The notes: generated by a model from the letters alone, not told the origin. Positions 43,101-55,883 are shown, counted from the stretch's first letter. The stretch is DNA of 64,000 nt from Prosapia bicincta (GCA_036971475.1 JBAIZL010000001.1:154861044-154925043); one strand, 5' to 3'. Numbers and translations are program-made.

Positions 43101-46100
43101 TAGACCAATTCTAAAAACACCATGCAAATCTATGATCGATTCTGCGTCATCTAAGCCCTTGAAATGAGAAATCCATTTTTTGTAGAGATCGCAAAATAGA
43201 TGAACTATAGTTTATGCATTTTTTTAGAGCAAAAATATGATAATTACGATAACATTCAAAATACTTATATTAGACCAATTCTACAAACACCATGCAAATC
43301 TATGATCGATTCTGCGTCATCTAAGCCCTTGAAATGAGAAATCCATTTTTTGTAGAGATCGCAAAATAGATGAACTATAGTTCATGCATTTTTTTAGAGC
43401 AAAAATATGATAATTACGATAACTTTCAAAATACTTATATTAGACCAATTCTACAAACACCATGCAAATCTATGATCGATTCTGCGTCATCTAAGCCCTT
43501 GAAATGAGAAATCCATTTTTTGTAGAGATAGCAAAATAGATGAACTATAGTTCATGCATTTTTTCAGAGCAAAAATATGATAATTACGATAACTTTCAAA
43601 ATACTTATATTAGACCAATTCTACAAACACCAGGCAAATCTATGATCGATTCTGCATCATCTAAGCCCTTGAAATGAGAAATCCATTTTTTGTAGGGATC
43701 GCAAAATAGATGAACTATAGTTCATGCATTTTTTTAGAGCAAAAATATGATAATTACGATAACTTTCAAAATACTTATATTAGACCAATTCTAAAAACAC
43801 CATGCAAATCTATGATCGATTCTGCGTCATCTAAGCCCTTGAAATGAGAAATCCATTTTTTGTAGAAATCGTAAAACAGATGCATTTTCTTAGAGCAAAA
43901 ATATGATAATTACGATAGCTTTTAAAATACTTATATTAGACCAATTCTACAAACACCATGCAAATCTACGATCGATTCTTCGTCATCTAAGCCCTTGAAA
44001 TGAGAAATCCATTTGTTTGTAGAAATCGTAAAATAGATGAACTATAGTTTATGCATTTTTTTATAGCAAAAATATGATAATTACGATAACTTTCAAAATA
44101 CTTATATTAGACCAATTCTACAAACACCATGCAAATCTATGATCGATTCTGCGTCATCTAAGCCCTTGAAATGAGAAATCCATTTTTTTGTAGAAATCGT
44201 AAAATAGATGAACTATAGTTCATGCATTTTTTTAGAGCAAAAATATGATAATTACGATAACTTTCAAAATACTTATATTAGACCAATTCTACAAACACCA
44301 TGCAAATCTACGATCGATTCTGCGTCATCTAAGCCCTTGAAATGAGAAATCCATTTTTTTGTAGAAATCGTAAAATAGATGAACTATAGTTCATGCATTT
44401 TTTTAGAGCAAAAATATGATAATTACGATAACTTTCAAAATACTTATATTAGACCAATTCTACAAACACCAGGCAAATCTATGATCGATTCTGCATCATC
44501 TAAGCCCTTGAAATGAGAAATCCATTTTTTGTAGGGATCGCAAAATAGATGAACTATAGTTCATGCATTTTTTTAGAGCAAAAATATGATAATTACGATA
44601 ACTTTCAAAATACTTATATTAGACCAATTCTAAAAACACCATGCAAATCTATGATCGATTCTGCGTCATCTAAGCCCTTGAAATGAGAAATCCATTTTTT
44701 GTAGAGATCGCAAAATAGATGAACTATAGTTCATGCATTTTTTTAGAGCAAAAATATGATAATTACGATAACATTCAAAATAGTTATATTAGACCAATTC
44801 TAAAAACACCATGCAAATCTATGATCGATTCTGCGTCATCTAAGCCCTTGAAATGAGAAATCCATTTTTGTGTAGAAATCGTAAAATAGATGAACTATAG
44901 TTCATGCTTTTTTTTAGAGCAAAAATATGATAATTACGATAACTTTCAAAATACTTATATTAGACCAATTCTACAAACACCATGCAAATCTATGATCGAT
45001 TCTGCGTCATCTAAGCCCTTGAAATGAGAAATCCATTTTTTGTAGAAATCGTAAAACAGATGCATTTTCTTAGAGCAAAAATATGATAATTACGATAGCT
45101 TTTAAAATACTTATATTAGACCAATTCTACAAACACCATGCAAATCTACGATCGATTCTTCGTCATCTAAGCTTTTGAAATGAGAAATCCATTTGTTTGT
45201 AGAAATCGTAAAATAGATGAACTATAGTTTATGCATTTTTTTATAGCAAAAATATGATAATTACGATAACTTTCAAAATACTTATATTAGACCAATTCTA
45301 CAAACACCATGCAAATCTATGATCGATTCTGCGTCATCTAAGCCCTTGAAATGAAAAATCCATTTTTTTGTAGAAATCGTAAAATAGATGAACTATAGTT
45401 CATGCATTTTTTTAGAGCAAAAATATGATAATTACGATAACTTTCAAAATACTTATATTAGACCAATTCTACAAACACCATGCAAATCTACGATCGATTC
45501 TGCGTCATCTAAGCCCTTGAAATGAGAAATCCAATTTTTGTAGAGATCGCAAAATAGATGAACTATAGTTCATGCATTTTTTTAGAGCAAAAATATGATA
45601 ATTACGATAACTTTCAAAATACTTATATTAGACCAACTCTACAAACACCATGCAAATCTATGATCGATTCTGCGTCATCTAAGCCCTTGAAATGAGAAAT
45701 CCATTTTTTGTAGAAATCGTAAAATAGATGAACTTTAGTTCATGCATTTTTTTAGAGCAAAAATATGATAATTACGATAACTTTCAAAATACTAATATTA
45801 GACCAATTCTACAAACACCATGCAAATCTACGATCGATTCTGCGTCATCTAAGCCCTTGAAATGAGAAATCCATTTTTTGTAGAGATCGCAAAATAAATG
45901 AACTATAGTTCATGCATTTTTTTAGAGCAAAAATATGATAATTACGATAACTTTCAAAATACTTATATTAGACCAATTCTACAAACACCATGCAAATCTA
46001 TGATCGATTCTGCGTCATCTAAGCCCTTGAAATGAGAAATCCATTTTTTGTAGAGATCGCAAAATAGATGAACTATAGTTCATGCATTTTTTTAGAGCAA

Positions 46101-48399
46101 AAATATGATAATTACGATAACTTTCAAAATACTTATATTAGACCAATTCTACAAACACCATGCAAATCTACGATCGATTCTGCGTCATCTAAGCCCTTGA
46201 AATGAGAAATCCATTTTTTTGTAGAAATCGTAAAATAGATGAACTATAGTTCATGCATTTTTTTAGAGCAAAAATATGATAATTACGATAACTTTCAAAA
46301 TACTTATATTAGACCAATTCTACAAACACCATGCAAATCTATGATCGATTCTGCGTCATCTAAGCCCTTGAAATGAGAAATCCATTTTTTGTAGAGATCG
46401 CAAAATAGATGAACTATAGTTCATGCATTTTTTTAGAGCAAAAATATGATAATTACGATAACTTTCAAAATACTTATATTAGACAAAATCTACAAACACC
46501 ATGCAAATCTATGATCGATTCTGCGTCATCTAAGCCCTTGAAATGAGAAATCCATTTTTTTGTAGAAATCGTAAAATAGATGAACTATAGTTCATGCATT
46601 TTTTTAGAGCAAAAATATGATAATTACGATAACTTTCAAAATACTTATATTAGACCAATTCTACAAACACCATGCAAATCTATGATCGATTCTGCGTCAT
46701 CTAAGCCCTTGAAATGAGAAATCCATTTTTTGTAGAAATCGTAAAACAGATGCATTTTCTTAGAGCAAAAATATGATAATTACGATAGCTTTTAAAATAC
46801 TTATATTAGACCAATTCTACAAACACCATGCAAATCTATGATCGAATCTGCGTCATCTAAGCCCTTGAAATGAGAAATCCATTTTTTGTAGAAATCGTAA
46901 AACAGATGCATTTTCTTAGAGCAAAAATATGATAATTACGATAGCTTTTAAAATACTTATATTAGACCAATTCTACAAACACCATGCAAATCTACGATCG
47001 ATTCTGCGTCATCTAAGCCCTTGAAATGAGAAATCCATTTGTTGTAGAAATCGTAAAATAGATGAACTATAGTTTATGCATTTTTTTATAGCAAAAATAT
47101 GATAATTACGATAACTTTCAAAATACTTATATTAGACCAATTCTACAAACACCATGCAAATCTACGATCGATTCTGCGTCATCTAAGCCCTTGAAATGAG
47201 AAATCCATTTTTTTGTAGAAATCGTAAAATAGATGAACTATGTTCATGCATTTTTTTAGATCAAAAATATGTTAATTACGATAACTTTCAAAATACTTAT
47301 ATTAGACCAATTCTACAAACACCATGCAAATCTATGATCGATTCTGCGTCATCTAAGCCCTTGAAATGAGAAATCCATTTTTTGTAGAGATCGCAAAATA
47401 GATGAACTATAGTTCATGCATTTTTTTAGAGCAAAAATATGATAATTACGATAACTTTCAAAATACTTATATTAGACCAATTCTACAAACACCATGCAAA
47501 TCTATGATCGATTCTGCGTCATCTAAACCCTTGAATTGAGAAATCCATTTTTTGTAGAAATCGTAAAATAGATGAACTATAGTTCATGCATTTTTTTAGA
47601 GCAAAAATATGATAATTACGATAACTTTCAAAATACTTATATTAGACCAATTCTACAAACACCATGCAAATCTACGATCCATTCTGCGTCATCTAAGCCC
47701 TTGAAATGAGAAATCCATTTTTTGTAGAGATCGCAAAATAAATGAACTATAGTTCATGCATTTTTTTAGAGCAAAAATATGATAATTACGATAACTTTCA
47801 AAATACTTATATTAGACCAATTCTACAAACACCATGCAAATCTACGATCCATTCTGCGTCATCTAAGCCCTTGAAATGAGAAATCCATTTTTTGTAGAGA
47901 TCGCAAAATAAATGAACTATAGTTCATGCATTTTTTTAGAGCAAAAATATGATAATTACGATAACTTTCAAAATACTTATATTAGACCAATTCTACAAAC
48001 ACCATGCAAATCTATGATCGATTCTGCGTCATCTAAGCCCTTGAAATGAGAAATCCATTTTTTGTAGAGATCGCAAAATAGATGAGCTATAGTTCATGCA
48101 TTTTTTTAGAGCAAAAATATGATAATTACGATAACTTTCAAAATACTTATATTAGACCAATTCTACAAACACCATGCAAATCTATGATCGATTCTGCGTC
48201 ATCTAAGCCCTTGAAATGAGAAATACATTTTTTGTAGAGAACGCAAAATAGATGAACTATAGTTCATGCATTTTTTTAGAGCAAAAATATGATAATTACG
48301 ATAACTTTCAAAATACTTATATTAGACCAATTCTACAAACACCATGCAAATCTACGATCGATTCTGCGTCATCTAAGCCCTTGAAATGAGAAATCCATT

Positions 48400-51300
48400 T
48401 TTTTGTAGAAATCGTAAAATAGATGAACTATAGTTCATGCATTTTTTTAGAGCAAAAATATGATAATTACGATAACTTTCAAAATACTTATATTAGACCA
48501 ATTCTACAAACACCATGCAAATCTATGATCGATTCTGCGTCATCTAAGCCCTTGAAATGAGAAATCCATTTTTTGTAGAAATCGTAAAATAGATTAACAA
48601 TATTTCATTAATTTGTTTAGAGCAAAAATATGATAATTACGATAGCTTTTGAAATACTTATATTAGACCAATTCTACAAACACCATGCAAATCTACGACC
48701 GATTCTGCGTCATCTAAGCCCTTGAAATGAGAAATCCATTTTTTTGTAGAAATCGTAAAATAGATGAACTATAGTTCATGCATTTTTTTAGAGCAAAAAT
48801 ATGATAATTACGATAACTTTCAAAATACTTATATTAGACCAATTCTACAAACACCATGCAAATCTATGATCGATTCTGCGTCATCTAAGCCCTTGAAATG
48901 AGAAATCCATTTTTTGTAGAGATCGCAAAATAGATGAACTATAGTTCATGCATTTTTTTAGAGCAAAAATATGATAATTACGATAACTTTCAAAATACTT
49001 ATATTAGACCAATTCTAAAAACACCATGCAAATCTATGATCGATTCTGCGTCATCTAAGCCCTTGAAATGAGAAATCCATTTTTTGTAGAGATCGCAAAA
49101 TAGATGAACTATAGTTCATGCATTTTTTTAGAGCAAAAATATGATAATTACGATAACTTTTAAAATACTTATATTAGACCAATTCTACAAACACCATGCA
49201 AATCTATGATCGATTCTGCGTCATCTAAGCCCTTGAAATGAGAAATCCATTTTTTGTAGAGATAGCAAAATAGATGAACTATAGTTCATGCATTTTTTTA
49301 GAGCAAAAATATGATAATTACGATAGCTTTTAAAATACTTATATTAGACCAATTCTACAAACACCATGCAAATCTACGATCGATTCTGCGTCATCTAAGC
49401 CCTTGAAATGAGAAATCCATTTTTTTGTAGAAATCGTAAAATAGATGAACTATAGTTCATGCATTTTTTTAGAGCAAAAATATGATAATTACGATAACTT
49501 TCAAAATACTTATATTAGACCAATTCTACAAACACCATGCAAATCTATGATCGATTCTGCGTCATCTAAGCCCTTGAAATGAGAAATCCATTTTTTTGTA
49601 GAAATCGTAAAATAGATGAACTATAGTTCATGCATTTTTTTAGAGCAAAAATATGATAATTACGATAACTTTCAAAATACTTATATTAGACCAATTCTAC
49701 AAACACCATGCAAATCTATGATCGATTCTGCGTCATCTAAGCCCTTGAAATGAGAAATCCATTTTTTTGTAGAAATCGTAAAATAGATGAACTTATAGTT
49801 CATGCATTTTTTTAGAGCAAAAATATGATAATTACGATAACTTTCAAAATACTTATATTAGACCAATTCTACAAACACCATGCAAATCTATGATCGATTC
49901 TGCGTCATCTAAGCCCTTGAAATGAGATATCCATTTTTTGTAGAGATCGCAAAATAGATGAACTATAGTTCATGCATTTTTTTAGAGCAAAAATATGATA
50001 ATTACGATAACTTTCAAAATACTTATATTAGACCTATTCTACAAACACCATGCAAATCTACGATCGAATCTGCGTCATCTAAGCCCTTGAAATGAGAAAT
50101 CCATTTTTTTGTAGAAATCGTAAAATAGATGAACTATAGTTCATGCATTTGTTTAGAGCAAAAATATGATAATTACGATAGCTTTTAAAATATTTATATT
50201 AGACCAATTCTACAAACACCATGCAAATCTACGATCGATTCTGCGTCATCTAAGCCCTTGAAATGAGAAATCCATTTTTTGTAGAAATCGTAAAATAGAT
50301 TAACTATATTTCATGCATTTGTTTAAAGCAAAAATATGATAATTACGATAGCTTTTGAAATACTTATATTAGACCAATTCTACAAACACCATGCAAATCT
50401 ACGACCGATTCTGCGTTATCTAAGCCCTTGAAATGAGAAATCCATTTTTTGTAGAAATCGTAAAACAGATGCATTTTCTTAGAGCAAAAATATGATAATT
50501 ACGATAGCTTTTAAAATACTTATATTAGACCAATTCTACAAACAAAATGCTAATCTACGATCGATTCTGCGTCATCTAAGCCCTTGAAATGAGAAATCCA
50601 TTTTTTGTAGAAATCGTAAAATAGATGAACAGTTCATGCATTTTTTTAGAGCAAAAATATGATAATTACGATAGCTTTTAAAATATTTATATTAGACCAA
50701 TTCTACAAACTTCATGCAATTCTACGATCGATTCTGCGTCATCTAAGCCCTTGAAATGAGAAATCCATTTTTTGTAGAAATCGTAAAATAGATGAACTAT
50801 AGTTCATGCATTTTTTTAGAGCAAAAATATGATAATTACGATAGCTTTTAAAATACTTATATTAGACCAATTCAACAAACACCATGCAAATCTACCATCG
50901 ATTCTGCGTCATCTAAGCCCTTGAAATGAGAAATCCATTTTTTGTAGAAATCGTAAAATAGATGAACTATAGTTCATGCATTATTTTAGAGCAAAAATAT
51001 GATAATTACGATAGCTTTTAAAATACTTATATTAGGCCAATTCTACAAACACCATGCAAATCTACGATCGATTCTGCGTTATCTAAGCCCTTGAAATGAG
51101 AAATCCATTTTTTGTAGAAATCGTAAAATAGATGAACTATAGTTCATGCATTTTTTTAGAGCAAAAATATGATAATTACGATAGCTTTTAAAATACTTAT
51201 ATTAGAACAATTCTACAAACACCATGCAAATCTACGATCGGTTCTGCGTTATCTAAGCCCTTGAAATGAGAAATCCATTTTTTGTAGAAATCGTAAAATA

Positions 51301-51560
51301 GATGAAATAGTTCATGCATTTTTTAAAAGTAAAAATATGATAATTACGATAGCTTTTCAAATACTTATATTAGACCAATTCTACAAACACTATGCAAATC
51401 TATGATCGATTCTGCGTTATCTACGCCCTTGAACTGAGAGATCAATTTTTTGTAAAAATCGTAAAATAGATGAACTATAGTTCATGCATTTTTTTAAAGT
51501 AAAAATATGATAATTACGATAGCTTTTAAAATACTTATATTAGACCAATTCTACAAACAC
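48400..51560 (+). repeat. Domain 3 block of about 3.15 kb, copy 1
   Basis: A run of about 19 monomers repeated at an offset of 3,382-3,384 bp. Shared private variants, in order, are TATTTCATTAATTTG (48,601), a GAACTTATAGTTC monomer near 49,790, GACCTATTC near 50,032, TATTTCATGCATTTGTTTAAAG near 50,308, the 14-bp palindrome deletion (50,465), GATGAACAGTTCATG (50,627), AACTTCATGCAATTC (50,709), a GATGAAATAGTTC monomer near 51,302 and a GAACTGAGAGATC monomer near 51,431. Copies differ by scattered single bases, so this duplication is older than the domain 1 one. Confidence 0.85.
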
Positions 51561-51783
51561 CGTGCTAATCTACGATCGATTCTGCGTCATCTAAGCCCTT
51601 GAAATGAGAAATCCATTTTTTGTAGAAATCGTAAAATAGATGAACAGTTCATGCATTTTTTTAGAGCAAAAATATGATAATTACGATAGCTTTTAAAATA
51701 TTTATATTAGACCAATTCTACAAACTTCATGCAATTCTACGATCGATTCTGCGTCATCTAAGCCCTTGAAATGAGAAATCCAT

Positions 51784-54700
51784 TTTTTGTAGAAATCGTA
51801 AAATAGATGAACTATAGTTCATGCATTTTTTTAGAGCAAAAATATGATAATTACGATAACTTTCAAAATACTTATATTAGACCAATTCTACAAACACCAT
51901 GCAAATCTATGATCGATTCTGCGTCATCTAAGCCCTTGAAATGAGAAATCCATTTTTTGTAGAAATCGTAAAATAGATTAACAATATTTCATTAATTTGT
52001 TTAGAGCAAAAATATGATAATTACGATAGCTTTTGAAATACTTATATTAGACCAATTCTACAAACACCATGCAAATCTACGACCGATTCTGCGTCATCTA
52101 AGCCCTTGATGAGAAATCCATTTTTTTGTAGAAATCGTAAAATAGATGAACTATAGTTCATGCATTTTTTTAGAGCAAAAATATGATAATTACGATAACT
52201 TTCAAAATACTTATATTAGACCAATTCTACAAACACCATGCAAATCTATGATCGATTCTGCGTCATCTAAGCCCTTGAAATGAGAAATCCATTTTTTGTA
52301 GAGATCGCAAAATAGATGAACTATAGTTCATGCATTTTTTTAGAGCAAAAATATGATAATTACGATAACTTTCAAAATACTTATATTAGACCAATTCTAA
52401 AAACACCATGCAAATCTATGATCGATTCTGCGTCATCTAAGCCCTTGAAATGAGAAATCCATTTTTTGTAGAGATCGCAAAATAGATGAACTATAGTTCA
52501 TGCATTTTTTTAGAGCAAAAATATGATAATTACGATAACTTTTAAAATACTTATATTAGACCAATTCTACAAACACCATGCAAATCTATGATCGATTCTG
52601 CGTCATCTAAGCCCTTGAAATGAGAAATCCATTTTTTGTAGAGATAGCAAAATAGATGAACTATAGTTCATGCATTTTTTTAGAGCAAAAATATGATAAT
52701 TACGATAGCTTTTAAAATACTTATATTAGACCAATTCTACAAACACCATGCAAATCTACGATCGATTCTGCGTCATCTAAGCCCTTGAAATGAGAAATCC
52801 ATTTTTTTGTAGAAATCGTAAAATAGATGAACTATAGTTCATGCATTTTTTTAGAGCAAAAATATGATAATTACGATAACTTTCAAAATACTTATATTAG
52901 ACCAATTCTACAAACACCATGCAAATCTATGATCGATTCTGCGTCATCTAAGCCCTTGAAATGAGAAATCCATTTTTTTGTAGAAATCGTAAAATAGATG
53001 AACTATAGTTCATGCATTTTTTTAGAGCAAAAATATGATAATTACGATAACTTTCAAAATACTTATATTAGACCAATTCTACAAACACCATGCAAATCTA
53101 TGATCGATTCTGCGTCATCTAAGCCCTTGAAATGAGAAATCCATTTTTTTGTAGAAATCGTAAAATAGATGAACTTATAGTTCATGCATTTTTTTAGAGC
53201 AAAAATATGATAATTACGATAACTTTCAAAATACTTATATTAGACCAATTCTACAAACACCATGCAAATCTATGATCGATTCTGCGTCATCTAAGCCCTT
53301 GAAATGAGAAATCCATTTTTTGTAGAGATCGCAAAATAGATGAACTATAGTTCATGCATTTTTTTAGAGCAAAAATATGATAATTACGATAACTTTCAAA
53401 ATACTTATATTAGACCTATTCTACAAACACCATGCAAATCTACGATCGAATCTGCGTCATCTAAGCCCTTGAAATGAGAAATCCATTTTTTTGTAGAAAT
53501 CGTAAAATAGATGAACTATAGTTCATGCATTTGTTTAGAGCAAAAATATGATAATTACGATAGCTTTTAAAATATTTATATTAGACCAATTCTACAAACA
53601 CCATGCAAATCTACGATCGATTCTACGTCATCTAAGCCCTTGAAATGAGAAATCCATTTTTTGTAGAAATCGTAAAATAGATTAACTATATTTCATGCAT
53701 TTGTTTAAAGCAAAAATATGATAATTACGATAGCTTTTGAAATACTTATATTAGACCAATTCTACAAACACCATGCAAATCTACGACCGATTCTGCGTTA
53801 TCTAAGCCCTTGAAATGAGAAATCCATTTTTTGTAGAAATCGTAAAACAGATGCATTTTCTTAGAGCAAAAATATGATAATTACGATAGCTTTTAAAATA
53901 CTTATATTAGACCAATTCTACAAACACCATGCTAATCTACGATCGATTCTGCGTCATCTAAGCCCTTGAAATGAGAAATCCATTTTTTGTAGAAATCGTA
54001 AAATAGATGAACAGTTCATGCATTTTTTTAGAGCAAAAATATGATAATTACGATAGCTTTTAAAATATTTATATTAGACCAATTCTACAAACTTCATGCA
54101 ATTCTACGATCGATTCTGCGTCATCTAAGCCCTTGAAATGAGAAATCCATTTTTTGTAGAAATCGTAAAATAGATGAACTATAGTTCATGCATTTTTTTA
54201 GAGCAAAAATATGATAATTACGATAGCTTTTAAAATACTTATATTAGACCAATTCAACAAACACCATGCAAATCTACCATCGATTCTGCGTCATCTAAGC
54301 CCTTGAAATGAGAAATCCATTTTTTGTAGAAATCGTAAAATAGATGAACTATAGTTCATGCATTATTTTAGAGCAAAAATATGATAATTACGATAGCTTT
54401 TAAAATACTTATATTAGGCCAATTCTACAAACACCATGCAAATCTACGATCGATTCTGCGTTATCTAAGCCCTTGAAATGAGAAATCCATTTTTTGTAGA
54501 AATCGTAAAATAGATGAACTATAGTTCATGCATTTTTTTAGAGCAAAAATATGATAATTACGATAGCTTTTAAAATACTTATATTAGAACAATTCTACAA
54601 ACACCATGCAAATCTACGATCGGTTCTGCGTTATCTAAGCCCTTGAAATGAGAAATCCATTTTTTGTAGAAATCGTAAAATAGATGAAATAGTTCATGCA

Positions 54701-54943
54701 TTTTTTAAAAGTAAAAATATGATAATTACGATAGCTTTTCAAATACTTATATTAGACCAATTCTACAAACACTATGCAAATCTATGATCGATTCTGCGTT
54801 ATCTACGCCCTTGAACTGAGAGATCAATTTTTTGTAAAAATCGTAAAATAGATGAACTATAGTTCATGCATTTTTTTAAAGTAAAAATATGATAATTACG
54901 ATAGCTTTTAAAATACTTATATTAGACCAATTCTACAAACACC
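51784..54943 (+). repeat. Domain 3 block of about 3.15 kb, copy 2
   Basis: Second copy of the preceding block: TATTTCATTAATTTG at 51,985, a GAACTTATAGTTC monomer near 53,173, the palindrome deletion near 53,847, GATGAACAGTTCATG near 54,008, AACTTCATGCAATTC near 54,090 and GATGAAATAGTTC near 54,684. Copy-specific differences include a three-base loss in CCCTTGATGAGAAATCC near 52,107 and GATTCTACGTC near 53,620. The left border falls within 200 bp of copy 1's end, so the two are effectively in tandem. Confidence 0.85.
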
Positions 54944-55646
54944 ATGCAAATCTACGATCGATTCTGCGTCATCTAAGCCCTTGAAATGAGAAATCCATTT
55001 TTAGTAGAAATCGTAAAATAGATTAACTATATTTCATGCATTTGTTTAAAGCAAAAATATGATAATTACGATAGCTTTTGAAATACTTATATTAGACCAA
55101 TTCTACAAACACCATGCAAATCTACGACCGATTCTGCGTCATCTAAGCCCTTGAAATGAGAAATCCATTTTTTGTAGAAATCGTAAAATAGATGAACTAT
55201 AGTTCATGCATTTTTTTAGAGCAAAAATATGATAATTACGATAGCTTTTAAAATACTTATATTAAACCAATTCTACAAACACCATGCAAATCTACGATCG
55301 ATTTTGCGTCATCTAAGCCCTTGAAATGAGAAATCCATTTGTTGTAGAAATCGTAAAATAGATGAACTATAGTTCATGCATTTTTTTAGAGAAAAAATAT
55401 GATAATTACGATAGCTTTTAAAATACTTATATTAGACCGATTCTACAAACACCATGCAAATCTACGATCGATTCTGCGTCATCTAAGCCCCTGAAATGAG
55501 AAATCCATTTTTTGTAGAAATCGTAAAATAGATGAACTATAATAGTTCATGCATTTTTTTAGAGCAAAAATATGTTAATTACGATAGCTTCTAAAATACT
55601 TATATTAGACCAATTCTACAAACACCATGCAAATCTATGGTCAAAA

Positions 55647-55815
55647 TATAGTTCATGGATATTGCGATTTCTACAAAAAATCGATTTCTCATTTCAAGTG
55701 CTTAAAGAACGCAAAATCGACCATAGACTCGCATTGTGTACAGAATTGGATTAACATAGCTATTTTAGGATCTATCGCAATTATCATATATTTGCTCTTA
55801 AAAAATGCATGAGCT
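55647..55815 (-). repeat. Single inverted satellite monomer at the array edge
   Basis: Read on the minus strand this is one complete but degenerate satellite monomer, about 80% identical by eye to the consensus. The landmarks GATTTCTACAAAAAAT, GATTTCTCATTTCAAG, CAGAATTGG, ATTATCATAT and AAAATGCATGAG are the reverse complements of the array landmarks in the right order. Forward array monomers stop at about 55,640, about 104 bases into a unit. The inverted unit begins within the palindrome (TATAGTTCAT at 55,647) and ends in the next palindrome half (GCATGAGCT at 55,807-55,815). Two short reading frames here (55,572-55,754 and 55,627-55,812) are read-through of satellite sequence, not genes. Confidence 0.88.
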
Positions 55816-55817
55816 AA

Positions 55818-55883
55818 TAAAGCTATTTAAATGGGATATCAATTTTTTGTTGAAATCGCAAAATCCATGAACTATAGTTCATG
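55818..55883 (+). repeat. Forward satellite fragment ending at the palindrome
   Basis: Directly after the inverted monomer, the last 50 or so bases of a forward monomer reappear (AAGC..TTTAAATGGGATATC, then TTTTTTGTTGAAATCGCAAAATCC), followed by CATGAACTATAGTTCATG at 55,866-55,883. Here the palindrome is perfect over 18 bp, longer than the 16 bp in the array. Similarity to the satellite stops there. This is the outermost recognisable trace of the array. Confidence 0.85.

Larger units (their letters stand above)
1..55640 (+). repeat. 170-bp satellite DNA array (about 327 monomers)
   Basis: An uninterrupted head-to-tail array with a period of 169-171 bp, read from successive copies of the GAACTATAGTTC block (170, 339, 509, 679 and so on). 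A consensus monomer counted by hand has 50 G/C in 170 (29%). Starting at the palindrome, its landmarks are ATGAACTATAGTTCAT (1-16), a T-run ending in TTAGAGC, ATAATTACGATAACTTTC, TTCTACAAACACCATGC, a CGATCGATTCTGCG core, AAGCCCTTGAAATGAG and TTTTTTGTAGAAATCGTAAAATAG. No monomer is interrupted by a transposon. The array is already in progress at base 1, so its left end lies outside the window. Short reading frames inside it exist only where single variants remove the usual stops. A near-nucleosomal monomer in higher-order repeats is typical of centromeric or pericentromeric satellites; that role is inference. I do not recognise the family. Confidence 0.98.
40700..55640 (+). repeat. Satellite domain 3: diverged edge-side monomers
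   Basis: Monomers here are more diverse. Many have GATAGCTTTTAAAATACTT or GATAGCTTTTGAAATACTT instead of GATAACTTTC, CTACGACCGATTC cores, and TTATAGC or TTTGTTTAGAGC tracts. Eight monomers have lost the palindrome by a 14-bp deletion (AAAACAGATGCATTTTCTTAG near 40,841, 42,529, 43,876, 45,056, 46,746, 46,902, 50,465 and 53,847). Others have altered centres. Variant CACCAGGCAAATC near 42,951, 43,631 and 44,470 marks further local 4-5-monomer duplications. Higher divergence towards an array edge is the expected pattern when homogenisation is strongest in the core. Confidence 0.85.

Noticed and set aside
1..55640. CRISPR-like array (regular repeats)
   Set aside because: There are no unique spacers: the whole 170-bp unit is repeated. 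This is eukaryotic satellite DNA.
55572..55812. Two 60-codon frames at the array edge
   Set aside because: Both read through the junction of forward and inverted monomers; they are degenerate satellite, not coding sequence.
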